Assembly (NCBI RefSeq): GCF_013387485.1
Contig: NZ_JABBXB010000008.1
Coordinates: 62,001 to 126,000 of the forward strand
From: Stenotrophomonas sp. SAM-B
GTDB taxonomy: Bacteria; Pseudomonadota; Gammaproteobacteria; Xanthomonadales; Xanthomonadaceae
Length of the DNA stretch: 64,000 nt
Direction of reading: 5' to 3'
The translations under genes were made by a program, and so were the position numbers. Positions 26,297-35,408 of this stretch are shown piece after piece (the first letter of the stretch is position 1; every line of letters starts with the position of its first letter). A model generated the notes under the pieces. That model had not been told where the DNA came from. It saw only the letters and a list, made by a program, of their open reading frames with translations, and ran no database searches.

Positions 26297-27594
26297 GCAC
26301 CGCCCCGCCCGATCCGCAACTCGAACGCGCGGTCAGCCGCTGGCAGATCGTCGGGCTCTCGATCAACGATGTGATCGGCAGCGGCATCTACCTGCTGCCC
26401 GCCGCCACCGTCGCCCTGCTCGGCCCCTTCAGCCTCTGGGGCGTGGTCGCCGCCGGCATCGTGGTCGCGCTGCTGGTGCTCTGCTACGCGCAGGCGGCCA
26501 GCTACTTCGACGAGCCCGGTGGCAGCTATCTGTATGCGCGCGAGGCGTTCGGCCGGTTTGCCGGGTTCGAGATCGGCTGGATGATCTGGCTGACCCGTAT
26601 CAGCTCGGCGGCCGCGCTCAGCAACGCGCTGGCCGATGCGGTGGCGCGGTTCTGGCCCTGGGCCGGGCATGACATCGGTCGCATCGCGATCATCGTGGTG
26701 TCGCTGGGCTTCCTCACCGCGGTGAACGTGGCCGGCGTGCGTTCGGCCGCACGCACCGGGGTGATCCTGGTGATCGGCAAGCTGCTGCCGCTGCTGCTGT
26801 TCGTGGCCATCGGTGCGTTCTACGTCGATACCGACCTGGCCTTCTCCGGCGTCCGCCCGGACCCGCACGATCTGCAGCGCATGGGCGAGGCCGCGCTCCT
26901 GCTGCTGTATGCCTACGCCGGCTTCGAGAACATCCCGGCTGCCGCCGGCGAGTACAAGAACCCGCGCCGCGATATTCCCTTCGCGCTGATCACCATGATC
27001 ATCACCGTCACCGTGATCTACGGCGCGGTGCAGTTCATCGCACAGGGCACCCTGGCCGGGCTGGCCACGTCGCCGACGCCGCTGGCCGATGCCGCCGCCA
27101 GCTTCGGCGGGCTCACGCTCGCCTTGATCCTCACCGTCGGCGCGACGATCTCCATCCTCGGCACCAACAGCAACACGATGATGATGGGCCCGCGCTTCCT
27201 GTTCGCCTTGGCGCGCGACGGTTACGGGCCGAAGATCCTGGCGCAGGTGCATCCACGCTTCCGCACGCCGGCGGCGGCGATCATCGCGCAGGGCCTGATC
27301 GCGCTGGCGCTGGCCTTGTCCGGTTCGTTCGTGCAGTTGGCGCTGCTGTCGATGACCACGCGCCTGTTCGCCTACATCGGGACGGCGGCGGCGGTGCTGG
27401 TGTTGGCGCGTCGCTTCCGCGATCGCCCGGGCGCGCTGAAGCTGCCGGGTGGCCCGTTGATTCCGATTCTCGCGCTGGTGCTGTGCCTGGCCTTGTTCGC
27501 CAGTGCGAGCTGGCAGAACATCGCCGCGGCAGGCATCGCGTTTGCCGTCGGTGCGGTCATTTACAGGTTCCCGCGCCGCGATCACGAGGGCTGA
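26293..27594 (+). CDS. APC-superfamily amino acid permease
   Basis: A 433-residue inner-membrane protein with about 12 hydrophobic segments. The APC hallmark GLSINDVIGSGIYLLPA in TM1 and YAYAGFENIPAAAGEYKNPRRDIPFAL near TM6 identify an amino acid transporter. The GTG start overlaps the preceding stop. Placed last in the epimerase-regulator-transpeptidase operon, it likely imports an amino acid released from murein peptides (L-Ala, D-Ala, Glu or a diamino acid); the substrate cannot be read directly. Confidence 0.9.
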   Translation: MSTAPPDPQLERAVSRWQIVGLSINDVIGSGIYLLPAATVALLGPFSLWGVVAAGIVVALLVLCYAQAASYFDEPGGSYLYAREAFGRFAGFEIGWMIWLTRISSAAALSNALADAVARFWPWAGHDIGRIAIIVVSLGFLTAVNVAGVRSAARTGVILVIGKLLPLLLFVAIGAFYVDTDLAFSGVRPDPHDLQRMGEAALLLLYAYAGFENIPAAAGEYKNPRRDIPFALITMIITVTVIYGAVQFIAQGTLAGLATSPTPLADAAASFGGLTLALILTVGATISILGTNSNTMMMGPRFLFALARDGYGPKILAQVHPRFRTPAAAIIAQGLIALALALSGSFVQLALLSMTTRLFAYIGTAAAVLVLARRFRDRPGALKLPGGPLIPILALVLCLALFASASWQNIAAAGIAFAVGAVIYRFPRRDHEG

Positions 27595-27604
27595 GAAGCT
27601 GCGC

Positions 27605-27635
27605 AGGTGAATGGCGCTTGATGTGTCATTCACCT
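27605..27635. other. Hairpin after the permease gene (AGGTGAATG ... CATTCACCT)
   Basis: Perfect 9-bp arms with a 13-nt loop, 10 bp downstream of the permease stop. No U-run follows, so it is either a weak terminator or an operator-like site upstream of the next gene. I cannot decide which. Confidence 0.4.
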
Positions 27636-27699
27636 CGCGGGTCCATGGCGTTAACCCGGCCTTGGGTACGGTGAAGCCTCACCCAACCGGAGCCAACAC

Positions 27700-28047
27700 A
27701 TGAGCACTGACTATCAGATTCCCGGCCGGGTGCCGGAAGACGGTGTCCCGCGCCAGGCCGTATCGGACTATTGGCGTGAACGCTTTCCGAGCGAACCGTA
27801 TTACGACAACAACCAGTTCTTCGATGACTATGAGCCGGCCTACCAGCTGGGCCATCGCACCCGCGCCGACGACATGATCCGCGCCTACGAAGAAGTGGAA
27901 GCCGAGCTGCAGACCCGCTGGGCGCAGGAACGTGGCCAGAGCAAGCTGAGCTGGGAACAGGCACGCAACGCGGTCCGCCGCGGCTGGGATGAATCCACCG
28001 CGCTGCGCCAGGCGCATCTGGACAAAGGCGTGCCGCGCGGCACCTGA
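27700..28047 (+). CDS. Small conserved hydrophilic protein
   Basis: A 115-residue acidic cytosolic protein with no signal peptide. It has an aromatic/charged core (AVSDYWRERF, YDNNQFFDDYEPAYQLGHRTRADDM) and a C-terminal helix with LSWEQARNAVRRGWDES. It resembles small proteins that are widespread in betaproteobacteria and xanthomonads and often stress-induced, but I know no assigned function. Only weak promoter-like sequence is visible upstream (TTAACC and GTACGG). Confidence 0.75.
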   Translation: MSTDYQIPGRVPEDGVPRQAVSDYWRERFPSEPYYDNNQFFDDYEPAYQLGHRTRADDMIRAYEEVEAELQTRWAQERGQSKLSWEQARNAVRRGWDESTALRQAHLDKGVPRGT

Positions 28048-28191
28048 TCGCGCCTGCTTTGAGCCACGGCACATCGACGACGGCGGCCTTCGGGTCGCCG
28101 TTGTCGTGTCCGCAGGACGTCTGGTCCACGCGCCGTTGATGGGCATGGTGTACAACAAGGGCTGGCCATTGCCTCCCCGACGGAGACTTCC

Positions 28192-29340
28192 ATGACCCGC
28201 AAGCTGTTGCTCACCCTCGCCATCAGCCTCACCCCTGCCCTGTTCACCACCGCCTGCGTCGCTGCAGACAACGCTGCTGCGCCCGTCGTGGCGAAGGCAC
28301 AGTGGCCGTTCGCCGCTACCGAGTTCGCCCGATTCGACGAGCCCTGGGCGATGAGCTTCCTGCCCGACGGCAGCCTGCTGGTCACCGAGAAGAAAGGCGC
28401 GCTGAAACACTTCAACGTGCAGACCCGCAAGACGGCCACCATCAGCGGCGTGCCCAAGGTGGCGTACGGCGGCCAGGGCGGCTTCGGCGATGTGCTGCCG
28501 CACCCGGACTTCGCGAAGAACCAGCTTGTCTATCTCAGCTACGCCGAGGAAGGCGACGGCGATACCCGTGGCGCCGCGGTGGCGCGTGCACGCCTGGCGC
28601 TGGCCGCCGATGGCAGTGGCACGCTGGAAGACCTCAAGGTGATCTGGCGCCAGACCCCGAAGGTCAGCGGCAAGGGCCATTACGGCCATCGCCTCGCGTT
28701 CGGCCCGGACGGCAAGCTGTGGATCACCTCCAGCGAACGCCAGAAGTTCGATCCGGCCCAGGACATGAGCGGCAACCTTGGCAAGCTGATCCGCCTGAAT
28801 GACGACGGCAGCGTCCCCGCCGACAACCCGTTCGCCTCGCAGGGCGGCGTGGCCGCACAGGTGTGGTCGCTCGGCCACCGCAATGTGCTGGGCATCGCCT
28901 TCGATGCGCGCGGCAAGCTGTGGGTGCATGAGATGGGCCCGGCCGGCGGTGACGAGCTGAACCTGATCCAGCGCGGCGCCAACTACGGCTACCCGATCGT
29001 CTCCAACGGCAATCACTACGATGGCCGTGACATTCCCGACCATGCCACTCGCCCGGAGTTCGCGGCGCCCAAGGTGAGCTGGACGCCGGTGATCTCCCCG
29101 GCCGGCTTCATCATCTACAGCGGCAAGCAGTTCCCGAAATGGAACGGCAGCGGCTTCATCGGCGGCCTGTCGTCCAAGGCGCTGGTGCGCGTGGCCTTCG
29201 ATGGCGACAACGCCCGCGAGGCCGAACGCTTCGACATGGGCGAGCGCATCCGCGAGATCGAACAGGGCCCGGATGGGGCGATCTGGCTGCTCGAAGACGG
29301 CAGCAACGGCAAGCTGCTCAAGCTCACGCCGAAGGCCTGA
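28192..29340 (+). CDS. PQQ-dependent sugar dehydrogenase-like protein (Asd/YliI family)
   Basis: A 382-residue exported soluble beta-propeller. The N-terminus [20 protein letters not shown] is a signal peptide; a Cys after TTA could make it a lipoprotein but the lipobox is poor. Family motifs include [44 protein letters not shown] and [23 protein letters not shown], which hold the likely catalytic His and the Ca2+/PQQ contacts. It oxidises aldose sugars in the periplasm using PQQ; no pqq genes are in the window. The gene stands alone and is convergent with the lipoprotein gene. Confidence 0.88.
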   Translation: MTRKLLLTLAISLTPALFTTACVAADNAAAPVVAKAQWPFAATEFARFDEPWAMSFLPDGSLLVTEKKGALKHFNVQTRKTATISGVPKVAYGGQGGFGDVLPHPDFAKNQLVYLSYAEEGDGDTRGAAVARARLALAADGSGTLEDLKVIWRQTPKVSGKGHYGHRLAFGPDGKLWITSSERQKFDPAQDMSGNLGKLIRLNDDGSVPADNPFASQGGVAAQVWSLGHRNVLGIAFDARGKLWVHEMGPAGGDELNLIQRGANYGYPIVSNGNHYDGRDIPDHATRPEFAAPKVSWTPVISPAGFIIYSGKQFPKWNGSGFIGGLSSKALVRVAFDGDNAREAERFDMGERIREIEQGPDGAIWLLEDGSNGKLLKLTPKA

Positions 29341-29347
29341 GCCACAC

Positions 29348-29374
29348 AGGCTGCCGGCACACCGCCGGCAGCCT
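29348..29374. terminator. Bidirectional hairpin between convergent genes
   Basis: Perfect 11-bp stem AGGCTGCCGGC/GCCGGCAGCCT with a 5-nt loop, between the sugar dehydrogenase (+) and the lipoprotein (-). Strong stem but no U-run on either strand, so it may act as an RNA 3' end rather than a canonical intrinsic terminator. Confidence 0.5.
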
Positions 29375-29389
29375 GCATGACATCCGTGC

Positions 29390-30037
29390 TTACTGGATGG
29401 TCACGACCTTGACCTCGGTGCGGCTGCACGCCTGGTCCAGGCAGGTGCCGTTGAGCCAGACCTGGCCATCGCCGATCATCACGCCCTGCTGGTTGACCAT
29501 GACATCGTCGAATTTCTGCGCGGCGATGGCCTTGCGCACGGCCGGAGTCAGGATGCGCTCGTAGTTGCGCTGGAACTCGCCGGGCCCGGTGATCTTGGCG
29601 CCATTGGCGATGTTCAGCGGGAAGCGGACTTCCTCGACCACGGCGGCGCGATCGCCGCCATTGACGGCCTTCTGGAAGGCGTTGAAGACGGTCTCGTACT
29701 GGGCCGCATCGCCGAGCACCTGCTCGATGCGCTGACGGACATCGCCATTGGCTGAAGCCGGTGTGTCGGCAGCACCTGCCGTGGGGGGTGCGGCATCGCC
29801 CGCAGCAGGCGCAGCGGCATCCGGCGCCGGGCTGCCCGCAGTAACCGCATCCGGTGACAGGCCCGAGGACGGCACGGTCTCACCGGGTGTCGGGCGGCCT
29901 TCGGGAATGGCGGTGGCGGGCCCCTGTGCGGGGTCTGCAGCCGCGGTATCGGCCGGCGGCGGCGCCGACGGGCTGCAGGCGGCCAGCCACAACGGGCTGG
30001 CCAGGGCCAGCAGCAGGGGGGTACGGGACAGACGCAT
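29390..30037 (-). CDS. Hypothetical lipoprotein with Pro/Ala-rich linker
   Basis: A 215-residue protein. The signal peptide ends in LWLAAC (lipobox, Cys21). A ~80-residue Ala/Pro/Gly linker follows, then a globular C-terminal domain from about VRQRIEQVLGDAAQYETVFNAF to the end with two Cys residues in NGTCLDQACSRTE that could form a disulfide. The domain (AVNGGDRAAVVEEVRFPLNI) resembles NTF2/SnoaL-like small domains, but I would not name it. It is transcribed away from bglX. Confidence 0.75.
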   Translation of the reverse strand: MRLSRTPLLLALASPLWLAACSPSAPPPADTAAADPAQGPATAIPEGRPTPGETVPSSGLSPDAVTAGSPAPDAAAPAAGDAAPPTAGAADTPASANGDVRQRIEQVLGDAAQYETVFNAFQKAVNGGDRAAVVEEVRFPLNIANGAKITGPGEFQRNYERILTPAVRKAIAAQKFDDVMVNQQGVMIGDGQVWLNGTCLDQACSRTEVKVVTIQ

Positions 30038-30110
30038 GGGGAGGCTCCATCGATTTCACGAGGGAGCCAGCGTACCCGCCGAAACGTCAGCCGCCGATGA
30101 TGGATCACGA

Positions 30111-30137
30111 TGGTGCCGGCCAGCGGCCGGCACTACC
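30111..30137. repeat. Single SMAG/GTAG REP unit
   Basis: One palindrome GTGCCGGCC-AGC-GGCCGGCAC followed by TAC, at the 3' end of the bglX gene. Here the unit is single, unlike the paired copies elsewhere in the window. Confidence 0.8.
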
Positions 30138-30155
30138 GGGTGACGCCGTGCCGGC

Positions 30156-32330
30156 TCAGGCGGCCAGCAGCTCGAAGATCACCGGCTCGCCGCTGGCCGA
30201 AGAGGCGCACACCCACAGCTCGAACTGGCCCGGCTCGGCGCGGAACACGCCGTCGCGACCGGTGAAGCCCAGCGCGTGGCGATCCAGCGTGAACTGCACC
30301 TCGGTGCTCTCACCCGGCTGCAGGGCGATCTTGTCGAAGCCCTTCAGCTCGCGCACCGGCCGCACGCGGCTGGCCACGCGGTCGTGGATGTACAGCTGCA
30401 CCACTTCCTCACCCGCCACCGCACCGGTGTTGGTCAGGGTGGTGGTGATGGTCAGGGTGTCGTCCCAGGCCAGCGTCGCGCTGCTCAGCTGCGGCACACC
30501 GTAGGCGAAAGTGGTGTAGCCGATGCCGTGGCCGAACGCATACGCCGGCTCGTTCGGAATCTCGCGCCAGCGAGCCTTGAACTCGGACATGGTCGGCAGT
30601 TCCGGGCGACCGGTGCGGGCGTGGTTGTAGAAGTACGGCTGCTGGCCGGACACCTGCGGGAAGCTCACCGGCAGGCGGCCGGACGGGTTGTAATCGCCGA
30701 ACAGCACATCGGCCACGGCGTGACCGGTCTGCGTGCCCAGGTACCAGGTGATCGCCACGGCATGCGCATTGCGCACCGCGCCCTGCAGCGCGAGCGCGCG
30801 ACCATTGCGCAGCAGCACGACCAGCGGCTTGCCGGTCATCGCCACTGCTTCGGCCAACGCCTGCTGCGCGGGCGGCAACGTGATCTCAACGCGAGACTGC
30901 GCTTCACCGCTGTAGCGCTGCGGCTCGCCCAGGGCGAGCACCACCACGTCGGCACGCAGCGCGGCGGCCACGGCCTGTTCGATGCCATCCTGCACGGCCG
31001 CTTCCAGATCGCAGCCCGGCACGATTTCCAGCAGTGCTTCATCGCTGATCGCCGCGCGTACGCCGGCTTCCAGGGTGACGTAACGCGACTTGTCGCCGAA
31101 CAGGGTCCAGCAGCCTTCGATGTTCTCGCGGTCCTGCACGAACGGCCCGATCAACGCGATCTTCTGGCCGGTCTTCTTCAGCGGCAGCACCGAATCCGCG
31201 TTCTTGAGCAGCACGATCGAGCGGCGCGCGGCATCGCGCGAGAGTTCGTCATGCGCGGCGATGTGCGAGGTATCCGCTTCGCGCGCCAGGTCCAGCGAGC
31301 GGTAGGGATCGTCGAACAGACCGATCGCGTCCTTCAGGCGCAGGATGCGGCGCACCGATTCGTCCAGCGTGGCCATCGGCACTTCGCCGCTCTCGATCAG
31401 GCCCGGCAGGTGCTCGGCGTAGAAACCGCTCTGCATGCTCAGGTCCAGGCCGGCGGTGAAAGCCTTGGCGGTGGCATCGCGGTCATCGGCGGCATAACCG
31501 TGCGCGACCAGTTCCATGTCGGCGGTGTAGTCGGAGATCACCACGCCCGGGAAGTTCCACTCCCCGCGCAGGATGTCGGTCAGCAGCTCGGCGTTGGCGC
31601 TGGCCGGCACGCCGTTGATGTCGTTGAAGGAGGACATCACGGTCAGCGCGCCGGCGTCGAAAGCGGCCTTGAACGGCGGCAGGTGGACGTCGCGCAGGGT
31701 CTGCGGCGAGATGTCGACCATGTTGTATTCCATGCCGGCCATCACCGCGCCGTAGGCGGCGAAGTGCTTCGGCGTGGCCAGCAGCGCATCGGCGGCGCGC
31801 AGGTCCGGGCCCTGGAAGCCGCGCACGCGGGCGGCGGCGAACGCACAGCCCAGCACCACGTCTTCACCGGCGCCCTCGGCACCCCGGCCCCAGCGCTGGT
31901 CACGGGCGATATCCACGGCCGGTGCGTAGGTCCAGTGCAGGCCGGCGGCGGTGGCTTCCACCGCGGTGGCGCGGGCGGTGCGCTCGGCCAGGTCCGGCTC
32001 GAAGCTGGCGGCCTCGCCCAGCGGGATCGGGAACACGGTGCGCATGCCGTGGATGACGTCCGCGGCGAGGATCACCGGGATCTTCAGGCGGCTTTCTTCC
32101 AGCGCGACCTGCTGGATGCGGCGACCGGCTTCGACGCCGACACCATTGAACAGCGAGCCCACCTTGCCCTCGCGCACCTGCTGCAGCACCTGGTCGGCGT
32201 TGAGCACGTTGGCTTCCGGGTTCACGTCCGGGGCGAACGGGCGGACCATGTCGGCGAACACACCCAGCTGGCCGACTTTTTCTTCGACGGTCATCTGGGC
32301 AATGAGGGTTTCGATACGATCGGCGGCCAC
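30156..32330 (-). CDS. bglX: GH3 beta-glucosidase, BglX type
   Basis: A 724-residue glycoside hydrolase family 3 enzyme with the catalytic nucleophile D267 in PGVVISDYTADMEL. The layout is (alpha/beta)8 barrel, then an alpha/beta sandwich (GPFVQDRENIEGCW), then a C-terminal fibronectin-III-like domain (NTGAVAGEEVVQLYIHD, FTLDRHALGF). E. coli BglX is periplasmic; here no signal peptide is visible at MAADRIETLIAQMTVEEK, so the enzyme is probably cytosolic and acts on imported beta-glucosides. A promoter and LacI-type operator lie just upstream, so expression should be induced by a sugar. Confidence 0.92.
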   Translation of the reverse strand: MAADRIETLIAQMTVEEKVGQLGVFADMVRPFAPDVNPEANVLNADQVLQQVREGKVGSLFNGVGVEAGRRIQQVALEESRLKIPVILAADVIHGMRTVFPIPLGEAASFEPDLAERTARATAVEATAAGLHWTYAPAVDIARDQRWGRGAEGAGEDVVLGCAFAAARVRGFQGPDLRAADALLATPKHFAAYGAVMAGMEYNMVDISPQTLRDVHLPPFKAAFDAGALTVMSSFNDINGVPASANAELLTDILRGEWNFPGVVISDYTADMELVAHGYAADDRDATAKAFTAGLDLSMQSGFYAEHLPGLIESGEVPMATLDESVRRILRLKDAIGLFDDPYRSLDLAREADTSHIAAHDELSRDAARRSIVLLKNADSVLPLKKTGQKIALIGPFVQDRENIEGCWTLFGDKSRYVTLEAGVRAAISDEALLEIVPGCDLEAAVQDGIEQAVAAALRADVVVLALGEPQRYSGEAQSRVEITLPPAQQALAEAVAMTGKPLVVLLRNGRALALQGAVRNAHAVAITWYLGTQTGHAVADVLFGDYNPSGRLPVSFPQVSGQQPYFYNHARTGRPELPTMSEFKARWREIPNEPAYAFGHGIGYTTFAYGVPQLSSATLAWDDTLTITTTLTNTGAVAGEEVVQLYIHDRVASRVRPVRELKGFDKIALQPGESTEVQFTLDRHALGFTGRDGVFRAEPGQFELWVCASSASGEPVIFELLAA

Positions 32331-32342
32331 CGGCTGTCCTTA

Positions 32343-32356
32343 TGAAAACGTTTACA
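32343..32356. promoter_or_regulatory. LacI-family operator upstream of bglX
   Basis: TGAAAACGTTTACA, a near-perfect palindrome with the central CG typical of LacI/GalR-family sites. It lies 8-21 bp downstream of the -10 box, where a bound repressor would block transcription start. No LacI-type regulator gene is in the window, so the regulator acts in trans. Confidence 0.7.
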
Positions 32357-32364
32357 AGCCCGGG

Positions 32365-32392
32365 ATTCTAGCGTTCCCGAGGCGGTTGTGAA
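32365..32392 (-). promoter_or_regulatory. Sigma-70 promoter of bglX
   Basis: On the minus strand TTCACA (-35, five of six consensus) and TAGAAT (-10) are separated by 16 bp. The bglX ATG is about 35 bp downstream of the -10 box, past the operator. Confidence 0.6.
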
Positions 32393-32466
32393 TGACTTTT
32401 GCGTTCATTTTTCTTCCCGGGGGAAGATCTCCACCCCCGCCGGCACGCCGACGGGGGCACAGGAGC

Positions 32467-33741
32467 TTACTCTTCCGCCGCCAGCCGCTGCTGCCCGGCC
32501 ATCAGCATCGCATCGCTGGAGGCCTGGAACACGCGCAGCCCGAACGCCGGCAGGATCGCCAGCAGGTGATCGAACACGTCCGACTGCACGCCTTCGTACT
32601 CGCCCCAGGCGGTGCTGCGGGTGAAGCAGTAGATCTCCAGCGGCAGGCCTTCGGTGGTCGGCTGCAGCTGCCGTACCAGCAGGGTCATCTCCGTATGGAT
32701 GCCCGGGTGCTGCTTCAGGTAGCGCTCCACGTACGCACGGAACGTGCCCAGGTTGGTGACGCGACGCGCGTTGACCGCCGCCATGCCCTTGGCCTGCAGC
32801 CCGGCGTTGTACTGCTGCAGCTCGGCCTGCTTCTCGCGCAGGTAATCGCCGAGCACCGCGAACTGCTGCAGCTCGGCCAGCATCGGCGCATCGACGAAGC
32901 CCACGCTGTGCTGGTCCAGGAACAGCGCGCGCTTGATCCGGCGTCCGCCCGCCTCCTGCATGCCGCGCCAGTTCTTGAACGACTCGGTGACCAGCTTCTT
33001 GGTCGGGATGCTGGTGATGGTCTTGTCGAAGTTCTGCACGGTGATGGTGTGCAGCGCGATATCGATCACGTCGCCATCGGCGTTCTGGCTGGGCATTTCG
33101 ATCCAGTCGCCCAGCCGCACCCGTCCATCGCCGCTGATCTGCACGCTGGCCACCAGCGACAGGATGGTGTCCTGGAAGATCAGCATGAATACCGCGGTGG
33201 CCGCACCGAGGCCGGTGACCAGCGGGCCGAGCTTCACGCCCAGCAAAGTCGCCACGATCGACAGGCCGGCGATCACGAAGACGATGATCTTCACGACCTG
33301 CAGGTAGCCCTTGATCGGTTTGTTGCGCGCATCCGGGCGGCGCTCGTACAGATCATTCGCAGCATCCAGCGCATGCGAGACGGCCAGCGCCACGGTCAGC
33401 ACTGCCCACGCTTGGCAAGCGCCGATCACGAATGCCACCAGTTCCGGCGGCAGGTCCGGCACGATCCGGATGCCGGCCGCGATGACCATGCTCGGCACCA
33501 CGTTGGACAGCCGCGAGATCACCCGCAGGTTGTTGCCGCCTTCATTGCCCGCGCTGTGACCGGGCAGGCGGCTGACCAGCTTGCGCAGGCCGCGCAGCAG
33601 GATCTTCTTGGTGACGAAGTTGGCCAGCCAGGCCGCCAGGGCCAGCGCGGCCAGCACCACCAGGGTGTAGGCCCAGGGCCAGGGTTCGAGGGTCCGCTGG
33701 ACACTGTCCAGCCATCGGGTTGCCACTACCGCATCCAACAT
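32467..33741 (-). CDS. Mechanosensitive channel of the MscS superfamily (YbdG/MscM-like)
   Basis: A 424-residue inner-membrane protein. About five transmembrane segments lie within residues 20-190, followed by the MscS pore helix and beta domain (LGPLVTGLGAATAVFMLIFQDTILSLVASV, then LGDWIEMPS). The long C-terminal cytoplasmic domain and motifs like ITSIPTKKLVTESFKNW match the YbdG subfamily, which opens on mild hypo-osmotic shock. I chose the ATG at 33741: GGAGAG lies nine bases upstream, and a long upstream extension has no membrane features. folB follows upstream on the same strand at 26 bp. Confidence 0.88.
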   Translation of the reverse strand: MLDAVVATRWLDSVQRTLEPWPWAYTLVVLAALALAAWLANFVTKKILLRGLRKLVSRLPGHSAGNEGGNNLRVISRLSNVVPSMVIAAGIRIVPDLPPELVAFVIGACQAWAVLTVALAVSHALDAANDLYERRPDARNKPIKGYLQVVKIIVFVIAGLSIVATLLGVKLGPLVTGLGAATAVFMLIFQDTILSLVASVQISGDGRVRLGDWIEMPSQNADGDVIDIALHTITVQNFDKTITSIPTKKLVTESFKNWRGMQEAGGRRIKRALFLDQHSVGFVDAPMLAELQQFAVLGDYLREKQAELQQYNAGLQAKGMAAVNARRVTNLGTFRAYVERYLKQHPGIHTEMTLLVRQLQPTTEGLPLEIYCFTRSTAWGEYEGVQSDVFDHLLAILPAFGLRVFQASSDAMLMAGQQRLAAEE

Positions 33742-33767
33742 CGTGTATCGCTCTCCTATCGGGGGTA

Positions 33768-34136
33768 TCAGGGCGTTGCCAGGTCCTGCCGGGTGCGCTC
33801 GATGATCACGCCGACCGCGCGCGCGCCGCGCACCGCACCGGGCTTGCTGAGTTTGAGACGCAGCCATTGCACGTTGAATTCACGCAGCACGATCTCGGCG
33901 ATGCGCTCGGCCAGGGTCTCGACCAGGCCATAGTCCGAGTCACGCACGAACTGCTCGATGCGCTTGCTGACGGCTTTGTAATTGAGGGTGTCGGCGATGT
34001 CGTCGCTGGCCGCCGGGCGGCGGTTGTCGAAGCCCATTTCCAGATCGAAACGCAGGGTCTGGCGGATCCGCCGTTCCCAGTCGTAGATACCGATCAGGGC
34101 ATCGATCTCGAGCCCTTCAATGAATACCTTGTCCAT
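33768..34136 (-). CDS. folB: Dihydroneopterin aldolase
   Basis: A 122-residue cytosolic enzyme that converts 7,8-dihydroneopterin to 6-hydroxymethyl-7,8-dihydropterin and glycolaldehyde in folate synthesis. It aligns over its length with E. coli FolB: IGIYDWERRIRQTL, DNRRPAASDDIADTLNY and KLSKPGAVRGARAVGVIIER. The catalytic Lys is in KLSKPG and the substrate Glu in LVETLAE. I place the start at the MDKVFIEGL ATG; an ATG six bases upstream (MAMDK) is equally possible. It is next to tsaD but on the same strand with an 79-bp gap. Confidence 0.92.
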   Translation of the reverse strand: MDKVFIEGLEIDALIGIYDWERRIRQTLRFDLEMGFDNRRPAASDDIADTLNYKAVSKRIEQFVRDSDYGLVETLAERIAEIVLREFNVQWLRLKLSKPGAVRGARAVGVIIERTRQDLATP

Positions 34137-34215
34137 AGCCATGCCACGTGGAAGATGGCGACCATGGTAACGGGGCTGTCCGGAATGTGCCGGGAACCGG
34201 GCGGTGGGGCGCGCC

Positions 34216-35241
34216 TCACACCGCCGGCAGCGTCGCCATGTCCCAGCGCGGCGTGACCTGCACCTGCGGCGGGTTGTGCTGGCCGGCTTCCAGGCGCAGG
34301 GCACCGGCGAAGGCGATCATCGCGCCGTTGTCGGTGCACAGCGCCGGGCGCGGGAAGCAGGCACGCCCACCGCGGCGGGCGGCCATCTGCTGCAGCTTGG
34401 CGCGCAGGCGCTTGTTGGCCCCCACCCCGCCGGCCACCACGATCACATCGGTGCCCGCCGCATCCAGCGCGCGCTCGCACTTGATCGCCAGGGTGTCGAC
34501 CACGGCATCTTCAAAGCCCCGCGCGATATCGGCGCGGGTCTGCTCGCTCTGGTCACTGTCGCGCCAGGCCAGCAGGACCTGGGTCTTCAACCCGGAGAAG
34601 CTGAAATCCAGCCCCGGGCGATCGGTCATCGGGCGCGTGAACTTGAACCGGCCCGGGGTGCCGCGCTCGGCCAGCGCGGCCAGCTGCGGGCCGCCCGGAT
34701 ACGGCAGGCCCATCAGCTTGGCGGTCTTGTCGAAGGCCTCGCCGGCGGCATCGTCCAGGGTCTCGCCCAGCAGGCGGTACTGGCCGATCCGGTCCACCGC
34801 CACCAGCTGGGTATGCCCGCCGGACACCAGCAGGGCCACGAACGGCGCCTGCGGCGGGTCGTCTTCCATCAGCGGGGCCAGCAGATGGCCCTCCATATGA
34901 TGTACACCGACCGCCGGCACCTCCAGCGCCCAGGCCAGCGAACGGGCCACGCCCGCCCCTACCAGCAGCGCGCCGACCAGCCCGGGGCCGGCCGTATAGG
35001 CCACCCCATCGATGTCGGCGACCGTCATGCCGGCCTCGGCCAGGGTCTGCCGGATCAGCGGCAGCAGCTTGCGCACGTGGTCGCGGCTGGCCAGCTCGGG
35101 CACCACCCCGCCGTACTCGGCGTGAAGGGCGATCTGGCTGTAGACCGCATGGGCGCGCAGGGCGTCGATCCCGGACAGGGAAGTGTCATACACCGCCACG
35201 CCGGACTCATCGCAGGAAGATTCGATACCAAGGACTCGCAT
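34216..35241 (-). CDS. tsaD: tRNA N6-adenosine threonylcarbamoyltransferase
   Basis: A 341-residue cytosolic ASKHA-fold enzyme, the universal catalytic subunit for t6A37 in ANN-decoding tRNAs. It acts with TsaB and TsaE. Motifs: [15 protein letters not shown] at the N-terminus, the metal-binding [17 protein letters not shown] and [13 protein letters not shown]. It is divergent from rpsU across 167 bp, the same arrangement as the conserved tsaD/rpsU-dnaG region of gammaproteobacteria. Confidence 0.97.
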   Translation of the reverse strand: MRVLGIESSCDESGVAVYDTSLSGIDALRAHAVYSQIALHAEYGGVVPELASRDHVRKLLPLIRQTLAEAGMTVADIDGVAYTAGPGLVGALLVGAGVARSLAWALEVPAVGVHHMEGHLLAPLMEDDPPQAPFVALLVSGGHTQLVAVDRIGQYRLLGETLDDAAGEAFDKTAKLMGLPYPGGPQLAALAERGTPGRFKFTRPMTDRPGLDFSFSGLKTQVLLAWRDSDQSEQTRADIARGFEDAVVDTLAIKCERALDAAGTDVIVVAGGVGANKRLRAKLQQMAARRGGRACFPRPALCTDNGAMIAFAGALRLEAGQHNPPQVQVTPRWDMATLPAV

Positions 35242-35330
35242 ACGGGGTATTATGGACCTCTTCAGGCCCCGGCAGACGTACGCTGGCCTGTCTCTGCATC
35301 ACCCGTGGCCAAGAAGTTCGCCGGGGTGGG

Positions 35331-35358
35331 TTGCAACTTCTTTTCTCGCCGCTATAAT
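35331..35358 (+). promoter_or_regulatory. Sigma-70 promoter of rpsU
   Basis: TTGCAA (35331-35336) and a perfect TATAAT (35353-35358) separated by 16 bp, 50 bp upstream of the rpsU ATG. This is the best -10 box I see in the window. Confidence 0.75.
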
Positions 35359-35408
35359 GTGCGGCTCTCACCGGGCGAGACCCGGTTCTACTGTGTCCCG
35401 GAGATTCC

